This document shows positions 23,579 to 37,050 of a DNA stretch of 64,000 bases, in pieces. The notes beneath the pieces are model-generated. The model was not told the DNA's origin. It did not search any database and saw only the letters and a list, made by a program, of their open reading frames with translations. The stretch's first letter is position 1, and every line of letters begins with the position of its first letter. The position numbers and the translations under genes are program-made. Source of the stretch: Zygnema circumcarinatum (lineage: Eukaryota; Streptophyta; Zygnematophyceae; Zygnematales; Zygnemataceae); contig CM074808.1 of the NCBI GenBank assembly GCA_037447605.1, forward strand, positions 3,269,146 through 3,333,145, given 5' to 3'.

Positions 23579-24460
23579 AAGCGGAGCCAAAAAGTAGGCT
23601 TAAAGTTCCAGACCACTGGAGTCTTTCAACAATTGGCGATTCCTCTCCTGGCAGTTCCATGCGGCACGTACATTCTCTGCTTCCAGGTCGCGTTCTGCGC
23701 ATGAAGTTCTGCCTTTTTTCGCTGTCCGGGAGGAGGAAGGGGAAGGTCCACGCAATTCGACATTAATTTGGGAGAAGTTTGGAACGAGTGAAGTTAAGTT
23801 GTAAAGTTAATACGAGCCGGTGAGGACGGAGGTCAGAAGCAAGGATTTTGAAGAAAGGTTAGATTGAAAGTTTGGCTGATTGTAATTTTTTTTTCCATTC
23901 TTAGTGCAGATTATCATGTCATTACAGGGCACCCAAACAAACGTCATACAACACAAAGCTTCAGTCGCGTGCCATCATTGTGCCTATCTTTTGACAAACG
24001 AACAAAGTTTACAAAAAGCTTGCATAATGGTTTCCAAAAGGTTGCTTTAATACATGCAGCTCGGTCGAATGAGCGACTCGCACATACTGTAATCCTATGT
24101 TTACAATTTCCCCCTAAGCGGCCGCCAACTCTTTCACTGATTTTGGGATCTGTGATTTGGGCCCCACTTAACTGGCTGCCGATAAAATCGTTTGCTCGAA
24201 CAGAAAGAATATGGCATGGAAATGTTGCGAATGGGCACAACGTAAATCGTTGCCTGCTGATGCCAGTTGTCAATCTCCTCCACGTGTTGCAGAGAAGTCG
24301 AGACATGCAACCCCCTATTATGCTGCTTTCGTTTTAATACCCCCTCGATACAACACCTCCGATAGGCCCCGTAAAGGAAGGATCACTATACCGACATATG
24401 ACATTAAATGATCCAATGTTGAGCGGACCACAACTCACTGTACATGGCGGCTCTCTGAGC
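23579..24460. other. Convergent 3' intergenic region
   Basis: Between the stop codons of NTAQ1 (plus) and the F-box gene (minus). It should hold both 3' untranslated regions. No further gene is supported. Confidence 0.5.
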
Positions 24461-27368
24461 TCACTCGTCTTCATTACCTGAAAAGTTGTTGTCCCAAAAA
24501 TGGTCACACAGCCCCACAGGCGTACCATCCCACAGCCATTTGCAGGAAGGCCATGCGCTCGCATGCTGTTCCAAGACCTCCTTCTTCACCCCGAGAAACG
24601 GCAGATTGAGCTGTCGTAGCTTTGGAAAGTACGAAGGCTTCAGCCATTTCAAAGCTCCTCCTGTTATCCCCCCACTTTTTGACAGATCAAGGACCTTCAG
24701 GCTGCAGAGCAAAGGCTCACTTGGTTCCCCCTCTGGTTTTAAAGAGTGCTCAGATTCTTCTTCCACAGTCCCATTCGCTGAGCATTCGATCTTCGAAATA
24801 CTTGTATCATCCGTCGAGTTATTTACATTAACTTCGCAAGTGGCAAGTGCGACTATGGCACCATCTCGAATGCACGGGCAATGGCTCATGTAAAGCTTCT
24901 CCAAAGCGACGCTGTTCCGTGCTAAGGCGAGTGGAGTTCTGTCGGTCAGTAGAGGAGATAGTGAGAGGTCGAGCTCCCGGAGGGAGTCTTTAAGATGGCC
25001 GGATACCAAAGCAGCCATGCCCAAATCAGTCACATTTCGGCAACCACGGAGATAGAGGACCTGCAAAGGCGCCTTGCCTGAACCTAAATGGACGAGCCCC
25101 ATATCCGTTACACTTGTTTCGTCGAGAACGAGGAAGTTCAACTTAGGAAGAGCGGCAATGGCTTCCACCCCGTAATCTCCCACACTGGCGCATGTCTCCA
25201 GGTTCAAACTCTTTAATCCACTGCAAAAAGAGAGGTTGACTAGGGAGATGTCTGTTACAAAGAAGCAAGAGGCGAGGGAGACTCTCTCTAAGGGGGGAAT
25301 TTTGTCAAGGACCAAGATATCAGTGAATGCTAGGTCCGTAAGCTGCTTAGTGAAGGGTAAATCTAAGGTCGTAAGCCCACTACAGTTTGAAAGTAGGGCT
25401 TGAAATGGAGCATCTGTCACGCGTGTGAAACCTTCCAGGATGACACTTTCAAGTTTCCGACAGTCCTGAGCGAGAAGTAACAGACCGTTGTCAGTTACAT
25501 ATTCGAAAGACAAATCAGTCTTTTCCATACATCTGGCAAGGTAAAGATGTTGAAGCTCCTGACAATAAAACAATTGTGCTACGCCCCAGCTCGATAAATC
25601 GCTACCAAAGAACGGACGCTCTTGAGGCCAATCCACAAGTTCGAGCTTCTTCAAATGACTGAGATTCCGAGAAATTACGATTAGCAACGAGTCATCAATC
25701 ATGGCAGGTGGTGGAATCTGAAAAGAAAGACTTTCCAGCTTACAGCAACCCTTGCCAGAGCCTTCGTAAACCTTTCTGCTGCCGGTTATGATCAGGGCCG
25801 CCTCCGCAGTGGAATGGATATACATAGAAAGGGAAAGTAGACTTGACCGTAGATATTGGGCAATAGAGATCGGCACCTCCTGGCCAAGAGGAGTATCAGG
25901 TGCGCCTAGGGCTAAGGCCTGCAGAAGGGGAAGCATAGAACAAATACATTTTTAGAGTCCGTAGAGTTATTGCCCGTCAGAAATCCAGATTTCCAACTTT
26001 TCGTGTCAATCTTTCGTTTATAGCAGCCTTCTACTCAGAGTCGAAGTCGTTGTCCTCGATTTCTTCGAAAGTCAACTGGGCAAGGTTTCCATGCCGAAGA
26101 GCAGAGACAGTATATCGATGTTTGCAAAAAGTTTGCAATAGTTGGTTAGGATCATTACAGAAGTTAATGTGTCTGGAATCACCTCAATTCGTGAGCAGTT
26201 CTTGAGGAGATGGACCAAGGCCTCTGTGAGCAGGTCATGCGGCCCTGATGTGTCGCGACTTGACGGCAAATACGGCAGCGAGAGGGACCTATCCACCAGA
26301 TTCCACCAGGATGATGAAATAAGAGCTCATCCACTTCCTTTCCCTTCCCTCTCTCCCAAACTCTGTGTGTTCACCCAGCTGATTCACCGCGTAGAGTCTA
26401 GAGCACCGCAGGATGCTAACCTCCATCAAAATTGGAGCCATATGAGGGTGCGATTGATTTAGCAGATCGCACCTCAGGTTAAGGCACTTATTGCCAATAT
26501 CGTAGAGCAGCTTTATGGAGAATCTTTGCGTGCAAAGCATATCCAAATGCTGCAAGGAAGGCTTGACCACGGATGGCAGGGCGCCATCATTAAGCGAGCG
26601 ACAGTTGAGGGTGAGTTTTTGGAGGACATCGTTTCCAGCTAGAAGCCGCCGTATACATTCGTCATCGAGAGATATCTTCTGCAACAAAATTACAGCTCAG
26701 TTTGTGTGAGCTTCTGTTTGTTGCAATTAAACGCTAGTGCGGTTCATCCGCAACAAAAATCACTCCGAGGAGGCTGAGATTTTCAAGCGTGAATTAAGTG
26801 CGAACATCACATTTTTTGCACCACAAGAAAAGCTTCAGTAGACCTAGATCTCTGCGCTTTCCACCAATGAATAAGCATACGAGGACCAATACTACCAAGC
26901 CCTATGCGCACGAGCTCCCGGAAGCTTCACTAATGTATGTGCTCAATGAAGCTAAGACAAAGCTATCCAATAGAAAGCCAAGAAAATTCTAAAATCGACA
27001 CGAATACAATTTACTTGGAAACTCTGTTCTGGATAAAGGAGAGTACAAACGGAACCAAATTCTCAGAATTTCCTCAGAGATACTTTTTATGCATAGAAAA
27101 AACAGACTTCGCAGGGCACCGAGAGAAATAGTTTGCCTAGCTGAAAATCCCTCACAAATCTCCTGCATTTTTCTTCAGCTTGTGGCAGGTGACTAACCAC
27201 GAAGTTCAGCGATATTGACGAGCCGACCAGCGAGTACACAGCAGCCCTAAGAGAACGACAGCTCGCAGCAGCCGAAAAAAGAGAAGTCTCGTCAACCCGC
27301 GCGAATATCGCCTCCAGCACGCTGAGGGGCAGGTCGTCCAGACGCGCTCCGCGCTTGCAGGCCGCCAT
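24461..27368 (-). CDS. F-box/LRR protein, FBL10-like
   Basis: A substrate-recognition subunit of SCF ubiquitin ligases is the expected role. The first exon (27368-27156) gives MAACKRGARLDDLPLSVLEA...SLFSAAASCRSLRAAV, a typical F-box. The next (26678-26473) continues with LRR-like sequence in phase. The last exon (25918-24461, 485 residues) holds many leucine-rich repeats of the Cys-containing type, for example LKSLNLETCASVGDYGVEAI and LQVLYLRGCRNVTDLGMAAL, then ends in WPSCKWLWDGTPVG and an acidic tail. The middle, about 26430-26180, contains coding-looking pieces (ILRCSRLYAVNQL; TEALVHLLKNCSRIE), but I could not fix their splice sites. The C-terminal pattern resembles Arabidopsis F-box/LRR-repeat protein 10; that name is tentative. 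Confidence 0.85.
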
Positions 27369-27756
27369 GGATTCGCTTCCGTCAAACCATCGCCTCTTCC
27401 TCTGGAACGTCGTCCTCCTCCAGGTAAGCGCTCCTGTTACCTTACAGGAGATTCGAATGAAAAAGTACGTTAAGGTACGGTACGAAATGCACGAATTCCT
27501 ACCTGTTCACAGGAGTGGTTTCTAGATGCAAGTGATTTTTTCATGGCCGTGATTCTGTCTCCCTGCTTGCACTGCCACTCATACCTTTTGTAGAATTCGA
27601 AGTCTCTTTTTAGAGTGCAATGTTGAGTTGAGTGCATAACACTTCGCATTCCTGGGAGTTGGTTGGCTTAAAGAATGAGATTGGACTGCGATTAATCATG
27701 TGATTCCTTCAAAGAAGACTACTCCTGAGTTCGCCATGCGCAGTGTTTTGAGTTAT
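27369..27756. promoter_or_regulatory. Upstream region of the F-box gene
   Basis: Presumed leader and promoter. No specific element is recognised. Confidence 0.35.
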
Positions 27757-28030
27757 GGTCCACAAATGTGGGGATGTGGGTCCTATGTGGGTCCATAAAT
27801 GTGGGGATGTGGGTCCTATGTGGGTCCATAAATGTGGGGATGTGGGCCCTATGCGGGTCCACAAATGTGGGGATGTAGGCCCACAGCTGTGGGGATGTGG
27901 GGCCTATGTGGGTCCACAAATGTGGGGATGTAGACCCACAACTGTGGTGATGTGGGTGCTATGTGGGTCCACAAATGTGGAGATGTAGGTCCACAGCTGT
28001 GGGGATGTGGGTCCTATATGGGTCCACAAA
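27757..28030. repeat. Minisatellite, unit about 33 bases
   Basis: About eight imperfect copies of a unit like GGTCCACAAATGTGGGGATG followed by TGGGTCCTATGTG. Some copies carry CCACAGCTGTGG in place of CCACAAATGTGG. The open frames over it on both strands are by-products of a period divisible by three. Confidence 0.95.
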
Positions 28031-28961
28031 TTCACATTGCTGACACTACTAAACATTTCTTACCTGCTAACTTGCCCTGGGCGCATGGCTCGAAAAGCAA
28101 CTAGTGTACCTCAATTCCTGCAAAGCTGCCCCACGAAGGCCCAAACAGCCTCCGATAGCAGACGGCTGTTGATGTGAACCAACCGACGACTCATGTCACT
28201 TAGCAAACCATTCAGCCAATCCCCTGCAGCAAGCCGTCTGCCCTACGCTCCGCAGACAGTCCCTACCCCCTCCATGAGACCCCCAAGCAGAGTCCCCAAC
28301 AAAGCGCTTTGGCAGGCAGGCTCCACACTAAGGGACAGCAAAAGGAGCAGGCCTGCAATAATGACTGAAAGTGCTGATAAAGGAGCCCTTGCAGATTACA
28401 ACCATGTACAGTTCAGCCCAGTCTTCACTGCAACCTCCTAACTATCCCTCCTTTCCCTGCCTCCTTCCCTCCCTCTCCCTTTCCCTCTCCCGCTCCCTCC
28501 CACCCTGCTTAGGCCGGCTCGCCTCTTGGAAGAGACAAGCCGACTGAAGCCCACCTCCCGAACACTAAGTGCAATGCCACCTGTCACCTTTTCCCTAGTT
28601 CAGCCCATTACAGCCTTTCAACGAGCCACCCGCTTTGAAAGGAAGGCCTCTTTTCCCTCAAATTCTGAGCCCCTCCCGTGAAGGAGACACCGCCCCTCCC
28701 GCCTTCTTGTTGCTAGCTGCACAACCTTCCTCTCTCTCCAACAACCGCCACCTGGTGAAGACAGCAAGTTCTCCGCCTACCTTGCCCAGGGCCGAGGGAG
28801 GATACCCCGCTACCAGTAATCTGCTCCAAGACTTAACGCTTGAACAATAAAAGAAAAAACAAGAACCCGGGAGCAAACTGTGCACTCGATAACCACTCCA
28901 TCCATGTACATTGCATACGATGCTCTGCCGTGTGTTGCTGGCAGGACGCCACGTGTCCCAA
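28031..28961. other. Region downstream of the PP2C gene
   Basis: Pyrimidine-rich (CCCTCC around 28450-28500). Nothing gene-like stands out; part is probably the PP2C 3' untranslated region. Confidence 0.4.
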
Positions 28962-31900
28962 TCACCGGCCATGGTGGAACCGTACAACAACACACGTGAT
29001 ATTGTCATTGCTCCCTCTGCGGAATGCCTCCTCTGTCAGACGCCTTGCTGCCGCCTCTGCGTCGAGAAGCTTATGTACCATCGTGACAGCATCCTGAAAT
29101 GGCAAACGGAAAGCATGCAGGAATTTAGCACCACTTATGATGTCCACGTAAAGCTTCCCTCTTCACTGCGTTTGTACTGACAACTGGTAACTGCTGCAAT
29201 GAGGCACACTCAGTAAGGTCCGTGTTCACTGGCTACAAGCAGTGAGCGTGATCGTTCAGTGCAGCATGCTTTCACCGCAAAATCCATGCAGCCGCTATAT
29301 TCAGGTCAACATTTTTACAGCAACTTCACCCACAAAAGAAAAACAACAGGAAAAAACAAAAACAGGGAACAGGCAACAGAACAGGCATCTATTCTACATG
29401 AGAAAGTCGTTTATAAATAAAAAATGATGATGGCGTCATCGATCATGCAATCAGGCAATTGTAATCGTAAATGCTCTTCTACTGAAAGAGAAGAGCATTC
29501 TTCTCTCTTTTACTGCAGCGTGGTAACTGGAACAGATGTTGAACGAAAAAAGTGACAAAAGAGCTAGAAACTACTTTTACCGGACAAAATCCATTTCAAC
29601 CTTCAAAATTCCTATCATACCTCCTTCCAGCTGAAACATTTCTAATGCACATGAGCCTTACAAAAGTTTTGAGAGTCCTAGCAGGCATCTATCCCACATG
29701 AACTGTCGTTAACTGCACGTGTTTTGAGTTCTGTCAACAAATGACCTAATGTAGGCAAACGATGAAACACTGCATTAACACCAGCTCAATGATTGTGTGA
29801 TTAGAATCCTCACCTGGTCTTTCACAACATCCCACAAACCATCACTGGCAAGCACCAGAAACTCGTGTTCATCAGTGATAGTCTCCTCCTGCAAAGCCCA
29901 CTCTTCCCTGAATGCTAAGTTTCTGCACCATAATGAAACCATCAAACCTCCCAGAACATGTTGTATAATGAAGCTGCACAGGATTTTTGTCCTCTGCATT
30001 GGCAGAACCCTTCTCAAGTGGCTGCTGACATACAAAGAAGGCCCACTTAGAAGTGTTTCAATCTCCTTATCCTCAGAGGCCTGAGGTAAGCATGTTGCCA
30101 CCATATATATCCATGGCCATGGCTATTGCTTTCACCTGAATTTCGGGATCAGGCACCACATAACGCTTCAGCAATCTGTCACCAAATGCCCGAGAGACTG
30201 CAAGAACACCTCCGACCCGCCATGTTCCTGCAGGAACAGCACAATCGCAGACAGTTTAGATGGAAATAAGGAAGCCGTTTTGCTGGCATTGATAGCAAAC
30301 ACAAGTGAAGCAATAGCGAAACCATAAGCAACAAGAGTGGCGTAATTCTTGATACGAAGCTGAAATGAACTCCCTGCATGCCATACAAATAGCCAGCTCA
30401 ATTGCAAGGATAGCCAAATCCTGCTCTTAGATGACAGAAAAATGCATCCAGCAGGAAGGAGGTCAAGAATGGGGATTCACCTGCCCACATCACTGAGCCA
30501 CCTGCTTGTTCGATGCGTTCTCTCTCATCAGTTCGGTTCGGTTTATGGTCGGTTGATAGAGGGTATGCTGTTACAAATCAAACAGGTGCCGAACGATCAT
30601 CAACCATTCCGCATCGACGAAGTTTAGCCCTACTGGTCTTGCACATGTTTAGAGAAGTAGGGTACAAAAGAGCAAAAAATATGACAACAATCCTACCTTT
30701 TCCATCTCTGCAAACTACTGCCCGGGAATCTCCTACGTTAGCGACAAGCAGCTGCTTTCCCACAAGAACAGCCGTTGATGCTGTTGAACCAGCATCCCGA
30801 TTTTGTCCATTCTCAGCTTTAAGATAAGCAGCATCCGTTTCCTTGAATGTTTCAACTGCAATATCAGAGAGAAAAAATAACATGTAAGAAACACTACAAG
30901 AAACGAGTGATTGAAAAGCGGCCCCCTCCAATGAAGTCCCTTACAAAGACTCCCCAATTCAGGCAAACAAGCTTCAGTAGGACCTTAAAAAATGAAACCC
31001 TAACCTTCACATAAACAACCTCGCTGTTGCCAAGATGACTGTCTAATAGTGCACATGAAAGCCAGCACTTACACAGTAGCTTGCATTATCCTCCACAAGC
31101 AAGAGACTGCCCTCCTCTCCTTTCAAGCTGGAAGAGAGTTGTTGAGCAAACGGCAAAGATGAAAGTATGCATACCAATAGCAAGTTTAGGATCTTCGGCG
31201 AACTTGGTATGCTTAATAAGATTGTCAAATAAATTTTGCTTGACGTATTCAGCTGCCCGTGACCCTCCATGCCCTGCAATCATGGAAGCCACTTCGTAAG
31301 CAACTCCAGCATCATCATGAATGAAAGTAACCTAATTTCTTCATCGGTCAGAGCAAAGGGCAAGAGTGGCCAGCACCGAAAACCACAACCTCTACGCTGC
31401 AGCAATGGAGCCTGAAGTAGACTGGGAGAAAGATATCCCTGCAACAATTTTCAAACCTCAAGTTTTTGCAGGTAGGGTAGAGAAAAACTTGAAGGGCGTA
31501 CCGTCAAATACACCGAACAGGCCAACCACCTTGCCACCAACTTTGGCTATTTGAGCATCCTGGAAATCCTCCATGGACGGCCTCTTCCCGCGCAGTTGCG
31601 AGAACCCAAAGCTGAAACTTCCATCCTCACTGGCCATTGCCACCACATCCGGAACATTCCCAGAGTTAATGGTGATTCTCTCCTTCACTTTCCCCCGACA
31701 CAGGCAGCCATCCCTCCATCCCTCACCTCACATCCCTTTCTATCTCTTGCCAAGCACCCACACGTCTCCTACACAAACCCTAACTGACCTTCTCTATCTC
31801 ACCAGATCTCGTATCCCCCGCTCTCCCCTCTGTGCATCCTTTCTCCTGCTTTCACTTCTTCCATGTCACTCGTCATGAGATCCTCCATCATTTCCCCACT

Positions 31901-32186
31901 CAAAACTACTTTCCCTCATCAGAATTTCTCCCTTCCCTCCCTGCACACAGCCGTACTGCAGTCCTACGACCTCAACATGCAGCCATACGCCGCTTTTTCT
32001 CATTCCATCCCTTCTCCTTATCCCTTCCCCATCCCACAACCCTCCCCTTCCCACCTTCCGGCCTTCCCAACCCTCTCTACCTCCCTTCCAGCTCCCCGCC
32101 TCTCACCTGGTCCCTCCTCCCGTGGTGGGCGTGGAGCCGCCCCCGCCCTCCTTCTTAGCAGCGAGCACGGCGCTCATCGAGTTCAT
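28962..32186 (-). CDS. Protein phosphatase 2C
   Basis: A metal-dependent Ser/Thr phosphatase of the plant PP2C class that includes Arabidopsis WIN2/PP2C59. Eight exons join in frame to about 311 residues: 32186-32107, 31713-31502, 31273-31175, 30855-30697, 30567-30481, 30227-30136, 29888-29814 and 29093-28962. Motifs in order: [100 protein letters not shown] and [13 protein letters not shown]. All metal-binding aspartates (FDG, DG.WD, DN) are present. The N-terminus ([17 protein letters not shown]) is short and not conserved. The acceptor of exon 2 (GGAG at 31714) is unusual; it was chosen because it keeps frame, so the first 30 residues are less certain. Confidence 0.93.
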
Positions 32187-34369
32187 CCTGCACCGCTACT
32201 CCTGCTCCTCCTTTCCCTGCTTCGCCTGCTCCTCCTCCTTCTCCTTCTCCTGCTCCTGCTGCCGAACGGGCGCCTGCAGACGCCCTGCGCGCATGCCCGC
32301 CGGCCGCCGCTCTCGCAGGCAGGCAGGCAGCAGGAGGTGATGGCGCGAGAGGGCGGGCGGGAGGCGCAGGGAGGAGGGCGGGGGGAGGGAGGGAGGGAGG
32401 GAGGCAGAGAGGGAACTAGGGAAGGAGGGAGGGCGGGAGGGAGGGAGAGCGGCAGACCGACAGCTGGAGCGCCTCCGGAGGGCGCAGGGCGGGGCGGCAC
32501 CGTCCCGTCCCGTCCCTGCCCGCCAAAGGCGAGGGCGAGGGCGAGGGCTGCCGGCGCGGGGGCCGTCCCGCCTGGTAAATACTTTCCCGGTTTTTAAACT
32601 TGGGACATTTCACATTTGGGGGCGGGGGGGGTCTGGAAATGGGTACGGTATGGATGGGCGCTCCCATGAGGATGGGAAGGGCGAGACATGGATGATGGAT
32701 GGGGCGGTGGCTGGGGAAGTGTTGGGATGGTGGGAATGGACGGATGGGGGGGTTGTTACTCGTTCACGAATGTTGCTTGATTGGAGCTCGACAACTTAGA
32801 TGAGTCTGAGCAGGATTGCGAGGGTTTGTCAGTGGTATAAGACGAATGGATGTGGGTGGGGTTGGGTCTTTCTTGATGCTGTGGTTTTGTGGTAGATTAT
32901 AAAGCATTAGGTGTTGTTCATTGTATAGAGCGAATGTTTCTCCAGCATTGTTGCACATGGATGACAGCATATATCCCATATTCCGGTTTGGCACGGAGAG
33001 TGCTCTAGGGCAGACTTTGAGGCGGAGAACTGGGGCACCCAAGCCTTGAAAAAATGCAGCACAGACGAAGCTTGAGAACTTCAAAGAAGGGGAGTTGGGA
33101 GAGGAGAAGGCCCTCCCCTCCCCACTGCGGTCGTCTTTCTTTTCCACTCCCTCCCTTAAGGCGACACTCCCCAAGGGAGGTACAGTAGGGGAACAGAACT
33201 TCACCCCTAAAAATGTGGCTGGAATAAATGAATTAAGAAGGGGCACCTTGTGCACTAATTGGGAGTACAAGGACCGGCCTAAACTTTGACCTGGCTTGAC
33301 CTGGCTAGACGCGGGCGCTCTGCAGGCTTGGCAGCCCCCTCAGAGGACTGCAGACTCCACAGAAACTGCGGCGTCATCCCATGACAAGGAGTGGCCCAAG
33401 TGAAAAGAATGGCTGGAGACCTACAAGATAATCTATTGCTGCTGCTACTAAATAAGACATATTTTGCATGAAGATCCTAAGGCTGAAGATGTGGCATTGA
33501 TCTCACGATGTCCTAAGTCTTTCATCCCTCCACACAGCTTCTAGAAGTCGATTGTACATGCGTTTGGCACCTGTGAAAATTAGAGACTAGTCTCTGCCAT
33601 TAGAAAGCAGGGGTGCCCGTCCATTTTCATGCTGCTCCTCGGTATACACTAAAGAAACCTGCAGGGCAGAGGAAGACAAACCATGGTCACAAAATAAGTG
33701 AATATGACTGGGGATAAAGTTTTGCTCTGTTGCAGGAGTGGGGATGCGACAGGAGACAACGGATCGGACAAGGAGGGGTTTTGGGTGTGGGTCTCCCCCA
33801 CTATATGTAAACTTAGCTTCCGGCCCCTTAAAAACTCGCAAGTCGTACAAAGTGACCATATACGAAGTCAAATCAGGGAACCCTTAAAGCAACTTGAGTA
33901 TGCAAGCCATCCAGAAATTAAACTCCACCCGTTCTTCCTATCTAGAGTGATGACAATGACGTCCTTTGAAGTAAATCTTTGTTACTGCTATACTTGCGGT
34001 CCAAATCTTGAAAAGAAACGTTTTTTCTGTTCACTCATGTGAGACCCTATAACAAATTTGGCTTCAGACATCATTACCAAATTGAACTCTTTCAGGTTGG
34101 AACACCTTCCTCTCAGGCTTACTGCATACAATATCTCTCTCTCTCTCTGCAATATTCAGAGACCAATCCAATAAATGTTTATTTTTTCGTGCAGGGAACA
34201 ACCCAATCCTCCTTTCCACAGGGTAGCAAGTGCCCCACACCCTCTTTCTTTCTTCCTCTATCCCCTTCTCAATTTCCAGTCATTGGAATCAGTTTCTTGC
34301 AGTCAAGACCAACTATCACCTACTTCAGTTTCAGCTTTCTGAACTACAGAGTCTACAATTCATCTTTCT
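32187..34369. other. Upstream of PP2C: GC-rich and (GGGA)n tract
   Basis: 32380-32450 is a GGGA-rich run and 32460-32570 is GC-rich; both suit a leader or promoter. From 32700 on I see no gene. A 23-base motif at 33488-33510 recurs elsewhere (see findings). A CT run lies at 34133-34148. Confidence 0.45.
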
Positions 34370-37050
34370 TTACAATCGCACTGTCAAATACAGCACCACC
34401 TTTTTTCGTGAAGGGCTCAAGCTGGAAAAGCAAAAGAAACAACAAACAGGTAGGAAACGCACCTGTGACCCATCCCTCGTCAACATCATGTGCTCAGGTG
34501 GTGGTAGACCGTGGGGGCTGCCCTTCGGTAAAGCACCAGCACTTTTCATCCTCTTCCGTGCCTCCAAATACTTTTCATAAGCATACCATCCGATTCCACC
34601 AGAGTTTACCGCCAGCCCCACAAGATTGGTAACGCTCATCTGCAACTCCGCAGGAATCTATCATCAATAACTTGTGTTCCTACTTTCAGTGAAGAAATGA
34701 GTGAGCAAGTAGAACAGCTCCCAATCAAGAAGTAGTCGAACACAGTTTCAAGCTTCTAGTCGCGGTTGAAATTAGAGAGCGTTGGCTGATATTTTATCAC
34801 CATAATTCCCACCCTTCCACCATAGGAAGCCACAATACTTTAAAACGCAAGCTCATTCAGACACCCTTGCCCTGAATGCAGTGTTCTACATGTTCAGAAA
34901 GCGGCTAGCTGAAAGTCATCCACGAACCGCTATATTTACGTTGACCCAAGCTTCTTCCCTATTTCAAATGCTATTATGTGACGTTTTTAATTCATCAAAA
35001 TTTGACAGGGACAAGCTTGGAGGCCACCACTTACTCGCACGTCGCCAAATGCAAAGAGACCACCAAACCCTTGCAAAATGGATTTAGTCCGGCCTGCAAA
35101 AAACGACGGAACAGTAAAGAACCATTAAGTGCGGAGGATGTGGGAATTGAGGCATCGTAAATGACCATACACTGAACCATCACTTGCAAAAAAAAAAAAC
35201 CTGAAAATGAATGACATGGGATCATTGTTGCTTCCTTGCTTTCAAGCTGACTTCCAGAGAAACGATTCTTCTTTCAATAAAAGGCATACTGCGATCCGCA
35301 AAAAGGACGTGAACAGAGCAAAAACCTGACTTACCAACGATTGAAGTTGTCAGAGAATCATTGACGAGTGTACAGAGGTAGGTAGCCAGATTGAGCACAA
35401 ACGCTGACGCGCACGAGGTAATGAAATAAAACATAAACATGGGGTCGCGTATGTGGGGGAAATCAACGAGCGCCGTAGCCTCGCCATTGAGAAGCACAAA
35501 GAGGAAGGAGAATGGTAGAGACCAGCAATTGTTATAGAGTAGCAGCGTGAAGGAATCAAGCTGTAATTCATCCCCTAGCTTTCCTACTATCACCACATAT
35601 GCAGCTGTTGCCACAGCGGAGGACAGCGCTAGGATGTATCCGGCTAAATCAAAAGTAAGGTCTCCCAAGCCGGCAATAAGGCCCCCAAAAGTGGTCATGT
35701 ACACCGATAGCTGAACTCGGGTGGATGCCCTTTTGTCCCGCATTATGTAGTCGAGGAAAAGCACAGAGGGTGTTGTAGCACTCTTCAACACCCCATACAT
35801 GGGAATGTTGACCCGGTTCAATGCTGACATGTCTAAGACGAGTTTTAAAAGGAAGGCGAAAGATAGCAAAAAAACCTGTCAATGCAGCCATCAGGGTTTC
35901 AAAATGAATTAGAAATTTCATAAACGTAACTTCTGACATTCAGTATCACCTAGCTGCTCACCAATGAAACAAAGGCCATATTCAGAAGTTTTTTATTGTG
36001 CAGCCAAACTCCTAAGCCCTCGGCCAATCCAGGATCAAGTGCAGGTCCTATAACGCTCGAAGCAAAACAAAAAACGATCCGTACTAGAGACCACACCTAC
36101 ATCCTCCAAACGGCTTCCAGCAGCTGGCATTATTCAAACCAAGCAGCGAATTGCGCTTTGACAAGGGGAATCAGACCTAGCAGCCCAGGCACACGAGGTA
36201 CACAGCAAAAAATGTACGACTGCACCAATGCGCACTTGACTATCGTCAGCTAAGATTTACATCGTGGGCAGAATTACAGAAAGATCAATTGCAACATTAA
36301 CAAATTAGATCAGGTCCTCCAGTGCAGAATTTGTAAAAGAAATTCGCAGTTTCCTGCAAGTCTATTTTTATCTCAATACGGAAAGAGTGAGAGAGTGTAG
36401 AGGAGGGAGAGACCAGAAGAAAGGAGAGACAGACGGAAGGAGATGGAGGAAGGATGATCTTCTGCGCCGCTGTCCCTGCTCAACTGCAGGAATTCTAGGC
36501 GATTTGACGCATCTAGTTTTTTTGCAAGTAGATAAGAATTGCTCACCCGTTTGAAGACGTAAAACTGAAAATTGCCCAAACGAATCAGTCCCACATTGCG
36601 CATCAAAATGAGCAATACAAGAGTGAATATTGTTTGGCCCAAAACTAGAGTATACGGATAATTAAACTTGTAAACATGGAAAATTGCCTTGTTAATGAAC
36701 ACACTTGCTACGGACATCCCCCCTGCAATTGCACAGAAGAGCGGAGGAACAGCAGTTAGTTAGAACAGTGCTCGATTCAACAACCACTACGTAGACGCAA
36801 CTGTTTGATCTTCTCAGTAATCTAGTTGATATTTGACAGCAGGATCTGTTGAGTGAAGGATCAAAAGACAAGGTCAATGCCTATGCGAGCTGTACAGTCT
36901 ATGAGCAGGCAATAAACACGCATATAGTTCTTTCGTGCAAATCGGCACGATCTTGGCTCAGCGACAGCTGACTGACACACAGCCATCAGTCATCACGCAG
37001 ATTTCCTTACCATAGAACAAAGCAGTCAAGATGCCCTTATACGAACTCAT
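34370..37050 (-). CDS. Nucleotide-sugar transporter, SLC35D-like (DMT superfamily)
   Basis: A multi-pass Golgi or ER antiporter for nucleotide sugars is the likely role; the substrate cannot be read. Exon 1 (37050-37011, MSSYKGILTALFY) and exon 2 (36722-36547) join in phase to give GGMSVASVFINKAIFHVY...YTLVLGQTIFTLVLLI. The large exon 35832-35336 has MSALNRVNIPMYGVLKSA...PSVLFLDYI, GGLIAGLGDLTFDLAGYI, LLLYNNCWSLP and LCTLVNDSLTTSIVG. It is followed in phase by 35093-35035 (TKSILQGFGGLFAFGDVR) and 34639 onward (MSVTNLVGLAVNSGGIGWYA, EKYLEARKR). The piece between 36547 and 35832 probably holds at least one more exon (NMAFVSL near 35955) that I could not phase. The last exon either reads on to a stop at 34370 or is spliced after SQ near 34463. 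Layout and motifs fit SLC35D-type carriers. Confidence 0.8.

Noticed and set aside
23239-23616. 125-residue minus ORF opposite NTAQ1
   Set aside because: Antisense shadow of NTAQ1 exon 6, whose sense frame has clear conserved sequence and ends in a proper stop.
27757-28030. Possible CRISPR-like or protein-coding repeat
   Set aside because: Repeats are contiguous without unique spacers, and the genome is eukaryotic; the open frames follow from a period divisible by three.
31863-32597. 244-residue plus frame over the PP2C upstream region
   Set aside because: Antisense to PP2C exon 1 and its intron, and made of Ser/Pro/Leu then Gly/Arg/Glu runs from CCCT and GGGA repeats.
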